Part shown: piece after piece, positions 8,116 through 17,474 of the stretch
Numbering within the stretch: position 1 is the stretch's first letter
Layout: each line of letters begins with the position of its first letter
Assembly: GCA_947478725.1 (NCBI GenBank)
Contig: CANJWZ010000015.1
Span: 21,179-85,178, forward strand
Source: Comamonadaceae bacterium
GTDB taxonomy: Bacteria > Pseudomonadota > Gammaproteobacteria > Burkholderiales > Burkholderiaceae_C
Direction: 5' to 3'
Length of the DNA stretch: 64,000 nucleotides
Translations under genes and position numbers: made by a program
Notes under the pieces: generated by a model
Told to the model about the DNA's origin: nothing
The model's database searches: none
What the model saw: only the letters and a program-made list of their open reading frames with translations

Positions 8116-8259
8116 CTTTTGTCAGTTAAAACCCTCCCTGAAAGGCGAGGAAAATCAGGTTTCAGGCGGAAAACTCGGCCAGAAACGGTTTTAAAGCGAT
8201 TTTAGAGGCATTTTAGTGGGTCAAATCGAGCCCAAATTCAATGAATACGTTTGCGAGTA

Positions 8260-8290
8260 GCTATTAAAAACAGAGCGGCTAGCCGCGTTC
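8260..8290 (+). repeat. Dispersed repeat copy, short form
   Basis: The core GCTATTAAAAACAGAGCGGC continues TAGCC. It matches the copy at 40230 closely (same GCTAT-N9-AGC spacing and the same CTAGCC end). Confidence 0.55.
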
Positions 8291-8369
8291 ACGTAAGCGC
8301 AGCTTAAGGCAGCGCGTTAGTGGCCCAAACGCCCCGTCGTTAAAACAAATAGGACCAAAAAGGAGACAT

Positions 8370-9692
8370 ATGCGATTGTCAAATAGCTCAATATCCACCC
8401 GGCGCAGAGGACTGGTAATCGCGCTGCTTGCTGCCAGTTGGGCATACTGCGCTGGTGCAGCCGCGCAGACGCTTGGCAAAGCGGACCAAGCGGTGCTAAA
8501 GGCGGCGGCTGATCACCGCAAGCCGTATTTGGATGACCTGAAAAGTCTGGTGGAATTTGAAACCGGTAGCCGCGACACGGAGGGCATCAACCAGGCCACT
8601 GCCTGGCTGGCAGATCGTTTCAAATCGATTGGTGCGCAGGTTGAGTTGATTGAGCCTGTTGAGGCCAATACCTACCGGATGATAGATACGCCGGACAAGA
8701 TTGGCCGGATGGTCAAAGCCACGTTTACGGGCACGGGTAGCAAGAAAATTTTGTTAATTGCTCACATAGACACGGTGTACACAAAAGGCATGACGCTGCA
8801 ACAGCCGTTTCGGATTGACGGCAACAAGGCCTACGGCCTGGGTATAGCTGACGACAAGCAGGGCGTAGCCATGGTGCTGCATGTTGCCAGCATGCTGAAA
8901 AGCATCGGTTTTGCTGGCTTTGGCACGCTGACTGTCTTGGTCAACAGTGATGAAGAGATCAGCTCGCCAGGCTCGCGTGAGGTGCTGGCGCGCGAAGGTT
9001 CAGTCCACGATGCAGTCATGTCTTTTGAGTCCACAGGCTTGGGCGACGCTGAGCGCGTTGCGCTGGCCACGGCAGGCATTGCGGCTGTAGAGCTGAAAGT
9101 GGAGGGGCGCGCATCGCATGCGGGTTCAGCCCCTGAGCGCGGGGTGAATGCCTTGTATGAGCTGTCGCACCAGATTCTGCAAATGCGCGATATGTCTGTG
9201 CCGTCCACAGGCGTGAAGCTGAACTGGACGGTCGCTCAATCGGGGAGCAACCGTAATGTCATTCCGGCGTACGCTACTGCGGTTGCCGATGTCCGGGTAC
9301 TGAAAGTCAGCGACTATGACGGAATTGAAGCAGCGGTACGTGAGCGGGTCAAAAAGCAACTGCTGTCGGAGTCCAAAATCACAGTGAACTTTGAACGCCG
9401 ACGCCCGCCGCTGGAAGTGGTTGATACCAACCGCAAATTGGCCACGCAGGTTCAGGCAGTTTACGCAGAGCTGGGGCGTACGCTGGCCGTGGGGCTGCAG
9501 GCTGAAGGCGGTGGCACCGACGCAGCCTTTGCGGCGCTGCGCACAAAAGCGCCTGTGATTGAGCGCATGGGGCTGCAGGGATTTGGCGCCCATTCCAACA
9601 ACAGTGAATACGTCCTACTGGACACGCTGGAGCCGCGCCTTTACCTAGCAACGCGCATGGTGATGGATTTGTCTAAGGGTTTAGGGCTGTAG
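8370..9692 (+). CDS. Secreted M20 zinc metallopeptidase (glutamate carboxypeptidase-like)
   Basis: The product is 440 residues with a signal peptide (about residues 1-32, ending 'GAAAQ'). The M20 di-zinc centre is recognisable: 'LLIAHIDTVY' (His ligand), 'GLGIADDKQG' (bridging Asp), 'VNSDEEISSPGS' (catalytic Glu and ligand Glu) and 'GFGAHSNNSEY' (last His). Residues around 'RASHAGSAPERGVNALYELS' belong to the dimerisation lid. Size, signal peptide and motif spacing match Pseudomonas carboxypeptidase G2, which removes C-terminal glutamate from folates or peptides in the periplasm. The substrate here is inferred from family only. It appears to be a single-gene unit. Confidence 0.88.
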   Translation: MRLSNSSISTRRRGLVIALLAASWAYCAGAAAQTLGKADQAVLKAAADHRKPYLDDLKSLVEFETGSRDTEGINQATAWLADRFKSIGAQVELIEPVEANTYRMIDTPDKIGRMVKATFTGTGSKKILLIAHIDTVYTKGMTLQQPFRIDGNKAYGLGIADDKQGVAMVLHVASMLKSIGFAGFGTLTVLVNSDEEISSPGSREVLAREGSVHDAVMSFESTGLGDAERVALATAGIAAVELKVEGRASHAGSAPERGVNALYELSHQILQMRDMSVPSTGVKLNWTVAQSGSNRNVIPAYATAVADVRVLKVSDYDGIEAAVRERVKKQLLSESKITVNFERRRPPLEVVDTNRKLATQVQAVYAELGRTLAVGLQAEGGGTDAAFAALRTKAPVIERMGLQGFGAHSNNSEYVLLDTLEPRLYLATRMVMDLSKGLGL

Positions 9693-10016
9693 CAGATAAC
9701 CTGCAAGCAGCAGCCATATGGGCCTACTTTTGGCGGACCAGCCCTGTGCACATCAGGGCATGATCCGACCCGACCCCGCCGCATCAACACGTGCACAAGC
9801 TGCAACACAGCACACCAGAGTCAGCAGGTCGCCCATCCCTCATGGTGCGGCTGCGCAAGCGCAGCCGCACAGGCCCAATAAAAGGGACTTGTCGGTTGAT
9901 ATGCCCCATGGCAACTCAGACCTGGCAATTAAACAGGTCGAGGTGGCGCTTGGCTTGAAGGACACAAGCAAGGCGGCTGAACTTGACTGTGCCTACAAAA
10001 AGCTCAAAGGCCGGGG
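9693..10016. other. 324-base gap with a long hairpin and an unconvincing small ORF
   Basis: The main structure is a perfect 12-base-pair inverted repeat with a two-base loop (9845-9870; arms gtgcggctgcgc / gcgcagccgcac). No T-run follows, so it is not a classic terminator. An open frame of 100 codons (9718-10020) spans the hairpin. Its N-terminal half is low-complexity and unlike a protein, but the last 38 codons starting at the ATG at 9901 look more protein-like (Lys/Ala-rich, helical) and could be a gene remnant. No family recognised. Confidence 0.45.
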
Positions 10017-11039
10017 CTAGTCAGGCTGCTCTACCCGCCCACCCGGATGCGTGGCCAGTCTGGCCGGGTCGCGGCCATGCGTAGGGGCGGGGTCAGCAAA
10101 CGGCCAGCCGCCGAATTGGGTGCTTTGGTAGTCGGCGATGGTTTGGCGTATCTCGGCCTGGGTGTTCATGACAAACGGGCCGTACTGGGCGACTGGCTCG
10201 GCGATGGGTTTGCCTTGCAGCAGCAAAAACTCGGCTTCTTCGCTGCCATTGACAAGTTCAATGGCGGCATCGGCTTGCAGCTCCATCGCGCTGTGGCTGC
10301 CAATACCGTGCCCACCAACCGTCACCGACTGACCTTTGAAGAAATACAGATTGCGCCGCGACCCTGCCTTGGCCGCCGGCAGGGTAAAGCGTGCGCCGGG
10401 CTGCATGCGGAGCGTCCAGATGGCGACGTCGGCCTGGGCCTGGGAGGCCCATGAATCGGGCGGTGGGCTGAGTGGTTTGTCAACGTCTGCCATCTGGCCG
10501 GCAATGACAGACACGAACGTCTCCAGGCCATTGGCGTCTTTCATCACGCGGCTGGGAATGTCGTCGGCCCAAAACATGGTGAAGTGTGGGTCGGCCATTT
10601 TGCTGGCGGCAGGTAAATTGAGCCAGATCTGGAACAGCTCCAACGGGTTGGCGTCATTTGTGTTGAGCAGCGGAAACATCTCTGAATGCACGATGCCCTT
10701 GCCTGCCGTGAGCCACTGCACATCGCCCCGCCCAAAGCGGGCGGTGGCGCCGAGTGAGTCCGAATGGTCAATCAGCCCCTTGCGCACAATCGTCACGGTT
10801 TCAAAACCGCGGTGCGGGTGCGCGGGAAAGCCCGGCACCGTGCTGCCGTGGTACATGCTCCAGCCGTCTTTGCGGCTGAAGTCCTGCCCCATATCGCGGC
10901 CGGCCAAGGAGGCCTGGGGGCTCATGTCGGCATTGGCGGCGGGGTAGGCGTCGTCGTGATAGACGCAGAATAAAAACGGGTCCAGCGTGGGCCAACGGGG
11001 GCCGAGGGGCTGGGTGTCAAGGATGGGGTTGGGTGTCAT
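10017..11039 (-). CDS. Pirin-family cupin protein
   Basis: The protein has 340 residues if the ATG at 11039 (MTPNPILD) is used. A start at 11090 would overlap the upstream gene and add an unlikely leader. Pirin hallmarks are present: 'GFPAHPHRGFETVTIVRKG' (metal-binding His residues), 'HSDSLGATARFGRGDVQWLTAG', 'GIVHSEMFP' and 'LFQIWLNLP'. Pirins are double cupins; some have quercetin 2,3-dioxygenase activity, others act as redox-linked co-regulators. It lies 40 bases downstream of the DMT exporter gene on the same strand, so the two may be co-transcribed. Confidence 0.92.
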   Translation of the reverse strand: MTPNPILDTQPLGPRWPTLDPFLFCVYHDDAYPAANADMSPQASLAGRDMGQDFSRKDGWSMYHGSTVPGFPAHPHRGFETVTIVRKGLIDHSDSLGATARFGRGDVQWLTAGKGIVHSEMFPLLNTNDANPLELFQIWLNLPAASKMADPHFTMFWADDIPSRVMKDANGLETFVSVIAGQMADVDKPLSPPPDSWASQAQADVAIWTLRMQPGARFTLPAAKAGSRRNLYFFKGQSVTVGGHGIGSHSAMELQADAAIELVNGSEEAEFLLLQGKPIAEPVAQYGPFVMNTQAEIRQTIADYQSTQFGGWPFADPAPTHGRDPARLATHPGGRVEQPD

Positions 11040-11079
11040 GGGGGGTAGCTGGTGGTTAAAACAAAATTGACAAGTCGCG

Positions 11080-11958
11080 CTATTTGGCACGGCTTGCGAG
11101 CACCGCCGCGCCCAGGATAAGCACGGTGGCCAGGCCGATGCCCCAGGTGAGCATCCGCCCCGTCGCGAGCAGCAGCAACACGGTCGATGCCAGCGGCGTG
11201 ATGTAACTCAAAATACCAATTTTGCGCGCGTCGCCATTTTTAAGCGCAGCGTCCCACAAAAAGAATGCCGCGCCCAGCGGTCCCAAGCCCATAACAACGG
11301 TCAAGAGCCAGTCTTGGGCGCTGAGTGTCACAGCTGACTCCAGCAGCGCGTGGCAGAGCAGCGACAGCGCGCCAGACACCAGCCCAAACAGGCCGATGGC
11401 GGCCGTGGGAAAGCCGCGGCCAGTCAGGCTCATGCGCTTGCCCATCAGTGAATAACTGGCCCAGATGAAGGCCGACACCGCCGCCGCCAGGTAGCCCCCG
11501 GCAAAGCCCTTGCTGGCCAGGCCGCTCAGGCCTGACGCCAGTAAGGTGTCGCCCAGAATAGCAATCGCCGCACCGGCAAGTCCGGTGAAGGCAGCCAGCA
11601 GGTGCGTGGCCGACAGGCGGACACCCGGCAAAAACACCGGCGTCATCAACACAATGCCCAGCGGCCACAGGTAGTTGACCAAATTTGCCTCCACCGCAGG
11701 TGCATGGCGCAGCGCCATAAACAGAAAGAAGTGAAAACCAAACAATCCGTAAACGCCCAGCGCCAACGCCGCCCAGCTTACCCGCCACTGCCTGAAAAAC
11801 GGCCAGGCCGGCACACTGCCAACCAGCAGCGCGATGCCGGTCAGTAAAAACGGCGGGATGTGCGACAGCAACGTGCCCAGCAACGCCAGTGATGACCACA
11901 GGGCGATGGCGGCCAGGGCCAAGAGGGTGGGGGATTTATAGAAGACGGGAGAATGCAC
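11080..11958 (-). CDS. DMT-superfamily (EamA) exporter, YddG-like
   Basis: The protein has 292 residues and about ten hydrophobic segments arranged as two EamA repeats (about residues 10-140 and 155-290). The pattern 'ANLVNYLWPLGIVLMTPVFL' near residues 92-111 and the overall layout resemble aromatic amino-acid exporters of the YddG type, which release Phe, Tyr or Trp analogues. The inner-membrane exporter role is secure; the substrate is not. It probably shares a transcript with the pirin gene downstream. Confidence 0.85.
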   Translation of the reverse strand: MHSPVFYKSPTLLALAAIALWSSLALLGTLLSHIPPFLLTGIALLVGSVPAWPFFRQWRVSWAALALGVYGLFGFHFFLFMALRHAPAVEANLVNYLWPLGIVLMTPVFLPGVRLSATHLLAAFTGLAGAAIAILGDTLLASGLSGLASKGFAGGYLAAAVSAFIWASYSLMGKRMSLTGRGFPTAAIGLFGLVSGALSLLCHALLESAVTLSAQDWLLTVVMGLGPLGAAFFLWDAALKNGDARKIGILSYITPLASTVLLLLATGRMLTWGIGLATVLILGAAVLASRAK

Positions 11959-11972
11959 GGGGCAAGAGCAGT

Positions 11973-12287
11973 TCAGCTACCGAACAAGTCAGCATGCGAG
12001 CCAGCGCGAACAAAATTCAGCTGGTTGCCTTCAAGCTGATAAATCAACAAAAAGTCCCCGCCAATATGGCATTCCTTGTGGTCGGCCCATTCGCCCTTCA
12101 GGGCATGGTCTAGCCACTCAGGACCAAGCGGCCCGTCGTTGGCAATGAGTAAAAGCATGGCTTCTTTGAGGCGAACCATGTCGTACCGGCCCGAATGTGA
12201 CAACCGAACCCAGTCTTTTAAAAACGACTTGGTGTAGTCGCAAGCACGCGGTACGCTGGCACGCTTACTTGCTGCTGGCTTTTTCAA
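11973..12287 (-). CDS. YafQ/RelE-superfamily toxin of a type II toxin-antitoxin system
   Basis: The product is 104 residues. The C-terminal half, 'LDHALKGEWADHKECHIG' followed by 'DFLLIYQLEG' and 'FVRAGSHADLFG', matches the YafQ/RelE mRNA-interferase core, including the terminal His-x-x-LF region important for ribosome-dependent cleavage. The frame opens at a TTG (12287) and no ATG or GTG lies upstream of the core, so a TTG start is required. It overlaps the end of the antitoxin gene by 23 bases, as expected for a coupled pair. Overexpressed YafQ-type toxins inhibit translation; that role here is by family. Confidence 0.85.
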   Translation of the reverse strand: MKKPAASKRASVPRACDYTKSFLKDWVRLSHSGRYDMVRLKEAMLLLIANDGPLGPEWLDHALKGEWADHKECHIGGDFLLIYQLEGNQLNFVRAGSHADLFGS

Positions 12288-12546
12288 GGTCCGTCAATAA
12301 GTCGTCACCAGATGCAAACCGCGCTTTGCGGCGAGCCATCATGGCGCGTGACTCTTGCATTGCCGCTTGCGTTTCAGCGTTAGGCACTTTGAGTTCCAGC
12401 GGAAAAGCCTGATCAACCACCACCCGCCGTAAAAACAACCGCACCGCGTCTGATACCGACAAACCCATCGACGTCAGCGCCAGCGTGGCCTGGTCTTTGA
12501 TGTCGTCGTCTACACGAATGTGCAGCATTGAAGTTTGTGCGGTCAT
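12265..12546 (-). CDS. RelB/DinJ-family antitoxin
   Basis: This 93-residue protein has an N-terminal ribbon-helix-helix DNA-binding motif, 'MLHIRVDDDIKDQATLAL', followed by 'MGLSVSDAVRLFLRRVV', as in DinJ/RelB. The C-terminal helix would wrap and neutralise the toxin encoded directly downstream. RelB-type antitoxins repress their own promoter together with the toxin; the promoter must lie in 12547-12600, where no clear palindrome was found. Confidence 0.88.
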   Translation of the reverse strand: MTAQTSMLHIRVDDDIKDQATLALTSMGLSVSDAVRLFLRRVVVDQAFPLELKVPNAETQAAMQESRAMMARRKARFASGDDLLTDLEKASSK

Positions 12547-12766
12547 GGTGGTTGGTTTTTGGTCCGGGCCCTATTTTGTCTCTCAATTGAGATTTTTGCA
12601 AGTTGGTCATGTCAAAAATCAAGAAGGCCAGAAAAAACTAACGGCAAACATACTGGCCTTGCCCGAATCCGGGTCTGGATGCCCTTAAGAGCGGCGACTT
12701 TTTGAACATCAAAATAAGCCGCAGCTCAACCCATACAGGCTCGATCATCTACTCATTAAGTAGCAT

Positions 12767-15046
12767 TTATGCTGCATCAGCCTTGACCTTCAAGCGCCAG
12801 GCATGCAGCAAGGGCTCGGTATAACCACTCGGCTGCTCAAGTCCTTTAAAAACCAGGTCAGTCGCCGCTTTGTAGGCCATCGATGTCTCAAAGTGGCCTG
12901 CCATTGGCTGGTACAACTTGTCGCCATCGTTTTGGCCGTCCACCACGGCTGCCATGCGCTCGAAGGTTTCTTTGACTTCTGCGTGGGTTACCACGCCATG
13001 CAGCAGCCAGTTGGCCATGTGCTGACTAGAGATGCGCAGGGTCGCGCGGTCTTCCATCAGGCCGATGTTGTGGATGTCGGGCACTTTGCTGCAGCCCACG
13101 CCCTGGTCGATCCAGCGCACCACATAGCCCAAAATGCCTTGGGCGTTGTTGTCGAGCTCTTGGGCTTTTTCTGCTGCGCTCCAGTTGGGCGTTGTGGTCA
13201 CGGGGATTTGCAGCAGGGCGTTCAATGTCTCGGCTCGCAGCTTTTTGGCCTCTAGCTTCTTGACGGCTTTTTCCATGTCTTTTTGCACCTTGCTCACCTT
13301 GATCTGGTGATAGTGCAGGGCATGCAAGGTGGCGCCTGTTGGGCTGGGCACCCAAGCGGTGTTGGCGCCGGCCAATGGATGGCCGATTTTTTGCGTCATC
13401 ATGGCGGCCATCAGGTCGGGCATGGCCCACATGCCTTTGCCGATTTGCGCCTTGCCGCGCAGCCCGCAGGCCAGGCCGACCTGCACGTTGTTTTTCTCGT
13501 ACGCTGCAATCCAGGTGCTGCTTTTCATATCACCCTTGCGGATCATTGGGCCGGCTTGCATGGCGGTATGCATCTCGTCGCCGGTGCGGTCCAGAAAGCC
13601 GGTGTTGATAAAGGCCACGCGCGAGCTGGCAGCGGCAATGCAGGCCATCAGGTTGGCGCTGGTGCGGCGCTCTTCGTCCATGATGCCGAGCTTGACGGTG
13701 GCATCTTTCAAGCCCAGCACTTTTTCAACCCGGCCAAACAGCTCGGCGGCAAAAGCCACTTCAGCGGGGCCGTGCATTTTGGGTTTGACGATGTAGACGC
13801 TGCCCTTGCGTGAGTTTTTAATGCCTGGCTTGCCCTTGCGTTTCAGGTCATGCATGGCGATGGTGGTGGTGACGACTGCATCCAGAATACCTTCGGGAAT
13901 GTCTTTCGTCGTGCCGTCAGCCGCCGTGTAGGTGATGGCCGGGTTGGTCATCAAGTGGCCGACATTGCGCAAAAACATCAGCGAGCGGCCATGCAGCACC
14001 ACCGGCTTTTTGCTGGTGGCGGATGTGTAAATGCGGTCAGCATTCAAGCCGCGCGTGAAAGTTTTGCCGTCTTTGGTCACGCTTTCTGTCAGCGTGCCCT
14101 GCAAAATGCCCAGCCAGTTGCTGTAGGCCAGCACTTTGTCGTCTGCATCGACGACGGCGACTGAATCTTCCAGGTCCAAAATGGTCGACAGCGCGGCTTC
14201 CAGCACCAGGTCGCACACGCCTGCGGGGTCGGTTTTGCCAATTGGCGTGGCTGGGTTGATTTGGATGTCCAGGTGCAGCCCGTTGTGCTGCAGCAGCACC
14301 GATGTTGGCTTGGTCATGTTGCCCTGGTAGCCGATGAATTGTTTGGCATCCGCCAAGCCGACACTCTTGCCGTTTTTGAGTTTGACGGCCAGCTTGCCCG
14401 CGCGCACGCTGTAGCCGACAGAATCCACATGCGAGCCGCTGGCCAGCGGTGCGGTGCGGTCTAGCACGTAGCGCGCGTATTCAATCACTTTGGCGCCGCG
14501 CTTGGGGTTGTAGCCGCCTTTGCCAGGTAAAGCTTTACCAGCGCCATCGGCTTCGCTGATCACGTCCGTGCCGTACAGCGCGTCATACAGGCTGCCCCAG
14601 CGTGCGTTGGCGGCGTTCAAGGCATAGCGTGCGTTCAAAATCGGCACGACCAATTGCGGGCCCGCTTGCTTGGCCAGCTCGGCATCGACGTTGTCGGTGG
14701 TGGCTTTGACTTTTTTGGGCGCGGGCACCAGGTAGCCGATGCTGGTCAAAAACGTTTGATAAGCCTTCATGTCCGCTGGGCTTGACGAACCACCCGCGGT
14801 GATGGGGCCAGGGTTGGCTTGGTGCCAGGCATCCATCTCGGTTTGCAGGCGGTCTCGCTCGGCCAGCAGGGCCATGTTTTTGGGGGCCAGGTCAGCCACG
14901 ATGGCGTCAAAGCCCTTCCAGAAGTCGGCGCTTGAGACACCGGTGCCCGGCAACACCTTGCTTTCAATAAATTGGTGCAGCTGGCTGGCGACTTGCAGGC
15001 GGTGAATCGGGGTCATGCCAGTGGCTGTGGATGCATGGGCGGTCAT
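12767..15046 (-). CDS. glcB: Malate synthase G
   Basis: The enzyme condenses glyoxylate and acetyl-CoA to malate in the glyoxylate bypass. The product is 759 residues from the ATG at 15046, which has a ribosome site (ggagaagcc). An upstream ATG at 15082 would add a poor leader. Family hallmarks include '[20 protein letters not shown]', '[11 protein letters not shown]', '[18 protein letters not shown]', '[11 protein letters not shown]' and '[15 protein letters not shown]'. The size fits isoform G, which is larger than AceB. It is divergent from the acetoacetyl-CoA synthetase gene across a 322-base gap, and both genes serve acetyl-CoA use. Confidence 0.96.
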   Translation of the reverse strand: MTAHASTATGMTPIHRLQVASQLHQFIESKVLPGTGVSSADFWKGFDAIVADLAPKNMALLAERDRLQTEMDAWHQANPGPITAGGSSSPADMKAYQTFLTSIGYLVPAPKKVKATTDNVDAELAKQAGPQLVVPILNARYALNAANARWGSLYDALYGTDVISEADGAGKALPGKGGYNPKRGAKVIEYARYVLDRTAPLASGSHVDSVGYSVRAGKLAVKLKNGKSVGLADAKQFIGYQGNMTKPTSVLLQHNGLHLDIQINPATPIGKTDPAGVCDLVLEAALSTILDLEDSVAVVDADDKVLAYSNWLGILQGTLTESVTKDGKTFTRGLNADRIYTSATSKKPVVLHGRSLMFLRNVGHLMTNPAITYTAADGTTKDIPEGILDAVVTTTIAMHDLKRKGKPGIKNSRKGSVYIVKPKMHGPAEVAFAAELFGRVEKVLGLKDATVKLGIMDEERRTSANLMACIAAASSRVAFINTGFLDRTGDEMHTAMQAGPMIRKGDMKSSTWIAAYEKNNVQVGLACGLRGKAQIGKGMWAMPDLMAAMMTQKIGHPLAGANTAWVPSPTGATLHALHYHQIKVSKVQKDMEKAVKKLEAKKLRAETLNALLQIPVTTTPNWSAAEKAQELDNNAQGILGYVVRWIDQGVGCSKVPDIHNIGLMEDRATLRISSQHMANWLLHGVVTHAEVKETFERMAAVVDGQNDGDKLYQPMAGHFETSMAYKAATDLVFKGLEQPSGYTEPLLHAWRLKVKADAA

Positions 15047-15368
15047 GAAAGGCTTCTCCAAAAAATAAGAGGTCAAAGTCAAAGTATCTCTGAGGTCGCG
15101 CGGCGGATAGGTCTAGCAACGCGCCTATTGTCTCAAACGCCAAATGGTAACGGGTGCCCCGAGCCCTGTCGCCTTGTGTCATACGGCTTCATGAGCGTCA
15201 CAACAAGCCAAACGGCGGGTAAATCTTGAGGCATTTATTGATTGCACAAGATCAACATGAAAGCGTCGAAAGATTTGACAGCCGTCTGGCGAAAGCGCTG
15301 GACAGCCGGCGCCTAAAACAGCGCCCCAGGGGGTCGCCATTCGGTGTTTTTGCGGCTAAGCTGAGGGC
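15047..15368. other. 322-base divergent promoter region between glcB and acetoacetyl-CoA synthetase
   Basis: Two genes point away from this gap, so both promoters must lie here. I see the glcB ribosome site at its left end but no convincing operator, repeat or small gene. Open frames crossing the region run into neighbouring genes and lack protein-like composition. Confidence 0.5.
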
Positions 15369-17474
15369 ATGCGCCCGCCCCACACTCCTCAAATCCGCCT
15401 TTACCGCGACTGGCTGACGGCCAGGCGCGGCCTGACATTTGACAGCTACGCCGCCATGCACCACTGGTCAGTCACTGACCTGAGCGCGTTCTGGCAAAGC
15501 ATCTGGGACTACTTTGATTTGCAGTCCCCCACACCGCATGCATCGGTGGTGCAAGGCGATATGCCCCAAGCACGCTGGTTCGCCGGCGCACAAGTCAACT
15601 ATGTCGCCCAGGTGTTTCGCCATGTTGAGGCGGCCCATGCCGCAGACTTGCCGGCCATCATCAGCCACAGCGAAGAAAGCCTGGCCAGCGGCGCAATAGC
15701 GCGGCATATCCCTTGGCCAGCGCTGAAGCGCCAGGTCGCCACGCTGGCCTTGCACCTGTTGGCGAAGGGCGTTCAGCCCGGCGACCGCGTGGCCGCTTAC
15801 CTGCCCAATGTTCCCGAAGCCATGGTGGCTTTTCTGGCCACCGTCAGCATTGGCGGTGTGTGGAGCATTTGCGCACCCGACATGGGCACGGCTGCGGTGC
15901 TGGACCGCTTCAAGCAGATTGAGCCCAAGGTGCTGATTGCCACCGACAGCGTGACCTACGGCGGCAAGCAGATGGACCGCAGCGCCGTGGTGGAAGAACT
16001 CTGCGCCGGCCTGCCAACGCTTGAACATGTGATTGTGCTGAGCAAATCAAGCGCTATTACTTCAGGAGCTACTCGCACCACTATTCATTGGCCTGACGCC
16101 CTGAGTGAAGCCCAAAAGGAGGCTGAAATCGCTCTTTTTGCGCCGCTGTGGCTGCCGTTTGACCACCCGCTGTGGATTGTGTATTCCAGCGGCACCACCG
16201 GTCTGCCCAAGCCCATCGTGCATGGCCACGGCGGCACGCTGATTGTGGCGCTGGCGCTCAAGGTGCTGCACAACGATGTAGGCTGCAGCTACCACCCCAA
16301 CAGTTGGGGCGAGCGCTACCACTGGTACAGCTCCACCGGCTGGGTGATGTGGAACGCCCAGACCAGCGGCCTGCTGAACGGCACCACCTGCGTGATTTTT
16401 GACGGCAACCCCGGCGGCACCAAAGACAAGCCGGACTGGACAACGCTGTGGCGCTTTGCCGCCAACACGGGGGCGACATTCTTCGGCGCTGGCGCAGCGT
16501 TTTTTGCCAATTGCATGAAGGCCGGTGTTGACTTGAGCCAATGCGGTGACTTGTCCCATATCCGCGCGCTCGGTTCGACCGGCTCGCCGCTGTCGATTGA
16601 AGCCCAGCAGTGGGGCACTGACCAGTTTGCTGCGATGGGCACGCCCGAACGCAGCGACGGGCCGCCCCTCGCCAGTTCAGTCCCCTCGGGGGGCAGCGAG
16701 TCACACGTCGTAGGCGAGCGTGGGGGCAGCGCCATCTGGTTTTGCAACATCTCTGGCGGGACAGATTTTGCAGGCGCATTCATTGGTGGCAACCGCGAAC
16801 TGCCGCAAATCCCTGGGCAGATGCAATGCCGCCTGCTGGGCTGCGCGGTAGAAAGCTGGAACGAGGCAGGCGAGCCTGTCATTGATGAAGTGGGCGAACT
16901 GGTTTGCACGCAGCCGATACCGTCCATGCCGCTGTACTTTTGGGGCGACGAAGGTCATCAGCGATACCTGTCGAGCTACTTCGACATGTACCCGAACGTG
17001 TGGCGGCATGGTGACTGGCTGAAGATCACGCCTGCCGGTGGCTGCATCATTTATGGCCGCAGCGACGCGACGATCAACCGGCACGGCCTGCGCATGGGCA
17101 CCAGCGAGCTGTACAGCGCGATTGAGGCGCTGCCCGAGGTGCTGGACTCGATGGTCGTTGACCTGGAATATCTGGGCAAGGACAGCTACATGCCGCTGTT
17201 TGTGGTGCTGCGCGCCGGTGTGGCGCTCGACGATGGGATGCGGTTAAAACTGAACAACGCGATCAAAACCGCCTTATCACCGCGCTTTGTGCCCAATGAG
17301 ATTTTTTCGGTGGCCGAGATACCGCGCACGCTGTCTGGCAAAAAGCAGGAGCTGCCGATCAAAAAACTGCTGCTCGGGGCACCGATTGACAAGGTGGTGA
17401 ACCGCGATGCCATGGCCAACCCGGGGTGCCTGGACTGGTACGTGCAGTTTGCCAGTGCCTATGCAGCGCGCTGA
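15369..17474 (+). CDS. Acetoacetyl-CoA synthetase
   Basis: This ligase activates acetoacetate (or related short 3-oxoacids) with ATP and CoA. It has 701 residues of the ANL superfamily: AMP-binding core 'YSSGTTGLPKPIVHGHGG', 'YSSTGWVMWN', 'ALGSTGSPLS', 'SGGTDFAGAFIGGN' and the C-terminal 'GRSDATINRHGLRMGTSEL' and 'TLSGKKQELPIKKLL', where Lys is the adenylation lysine. It is longer than usual because two repeat-derived segments lie in frame (about residues 229-237 and 430-454). The second sits just before the conserved SGGTD motif. Both keep the frame, so the enzyme may still work. Confidence 0.92.
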   Translation: MRPPHTPQIRLYRDWLTARRGLTFDSYAAMHHWSVTDLSAFWQSIWDYFDLQSPTPHASVVQGDMPQARWFAGAQVNYVAQVFRHVEAAHAADLPAIISHSEESLASGAIARHIPWPALKRQVATLALHLLAKGVQPGDRVAAYLPNVPEAMVAFLATVSIGGVWSICAPDMGTAAVLDRFKQIEPKVLIATDSVTYGGKQMDRSAVVEELCAGLPTLEHVIVLSKSSAITSGATRTTIHWPDALSEAQKEAEIALFAPLWLPFDHPLWIVYSSGTTGLPKPIVHGHGGTLIVALALKVLHNDVGCSYHPNSWGERYHWYSSTGWVMWNAQTSGLLNGTTCVIFDGNPGGTKDKPDWTTLWRFAANTGATFFGAGAAFFANCMKAGVDLSQCGDLSHIRALGSTGSPLSIEAQQWGTDQFAAMGTPERSDGPPLASSVPSGGSESHVVGERGGSAIWFCNISGGTDFAGAFIGGNRELPQIPGQMQCRLLGCAVESWNEAGEPVIDEVGELVCTQPIPSMPLYFWGDEGHQRYLSSYFDMYPNVWRHGDWLKITPAGGCIIYGRSDATINRHGLRMGTSELYSAIEALPEVLDSMVVDLEYLGKDSYMPLFVVLRAGVALDDGMRLKLNNAIKTALSPRFVPNEIFSVAEIPRTLSGKKQELPIKKLLLGAPIDKVVNRDAMANPGCLDWYVQFASAYAAR
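16049..16080 (+). repeat. GCTAT-N9-AGC repeat copy inside the acetoacetyl-CoA synthetase gene
   Basis: GCTATTACTTCAGGAGC at 16053-16069 is followed by TACTCGC and shares TCAGGAGC at the same spacing with the rpoN copy at 23023. It is translated in frame as part of 'KSSAITSGATRTT', a low-complexity segment. Confidence 0.6.
16656..16730 (+). repeat. Second repeat family, inserted in frame in the acetoacetyl-CoA synthetase gene
   Basis: About 75 bases with complementary outer arms (16664-16673 gcccctcgcc and 16713-16727 ggcgagcgtgggggc) and an inner CCCC/GGGG hairpin at 16682. GC-rich elements with a cccctcggggggcagcgag core are known to be scattered through Comamonadaceae genomes. It encodes a Ser/Gly/Pro-rich insert of about 25 residues not expected in the enzyme. 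Confidence 0.65.

Larger units (their letters stand above)
7930..8369. other. 440-base intergenic region with repeat copies
   Basis: No supported gene is seen here. The region is less GC-rich than its neighbours and holds at least two copies of the GCTAT-N9-AGC repeat (8067 and 8260), a possible degenerate third at 8013, and the leader of the M20 peptidase gene with a good ribosome site (aggaga) just before 8370. Confidence 0.6.
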
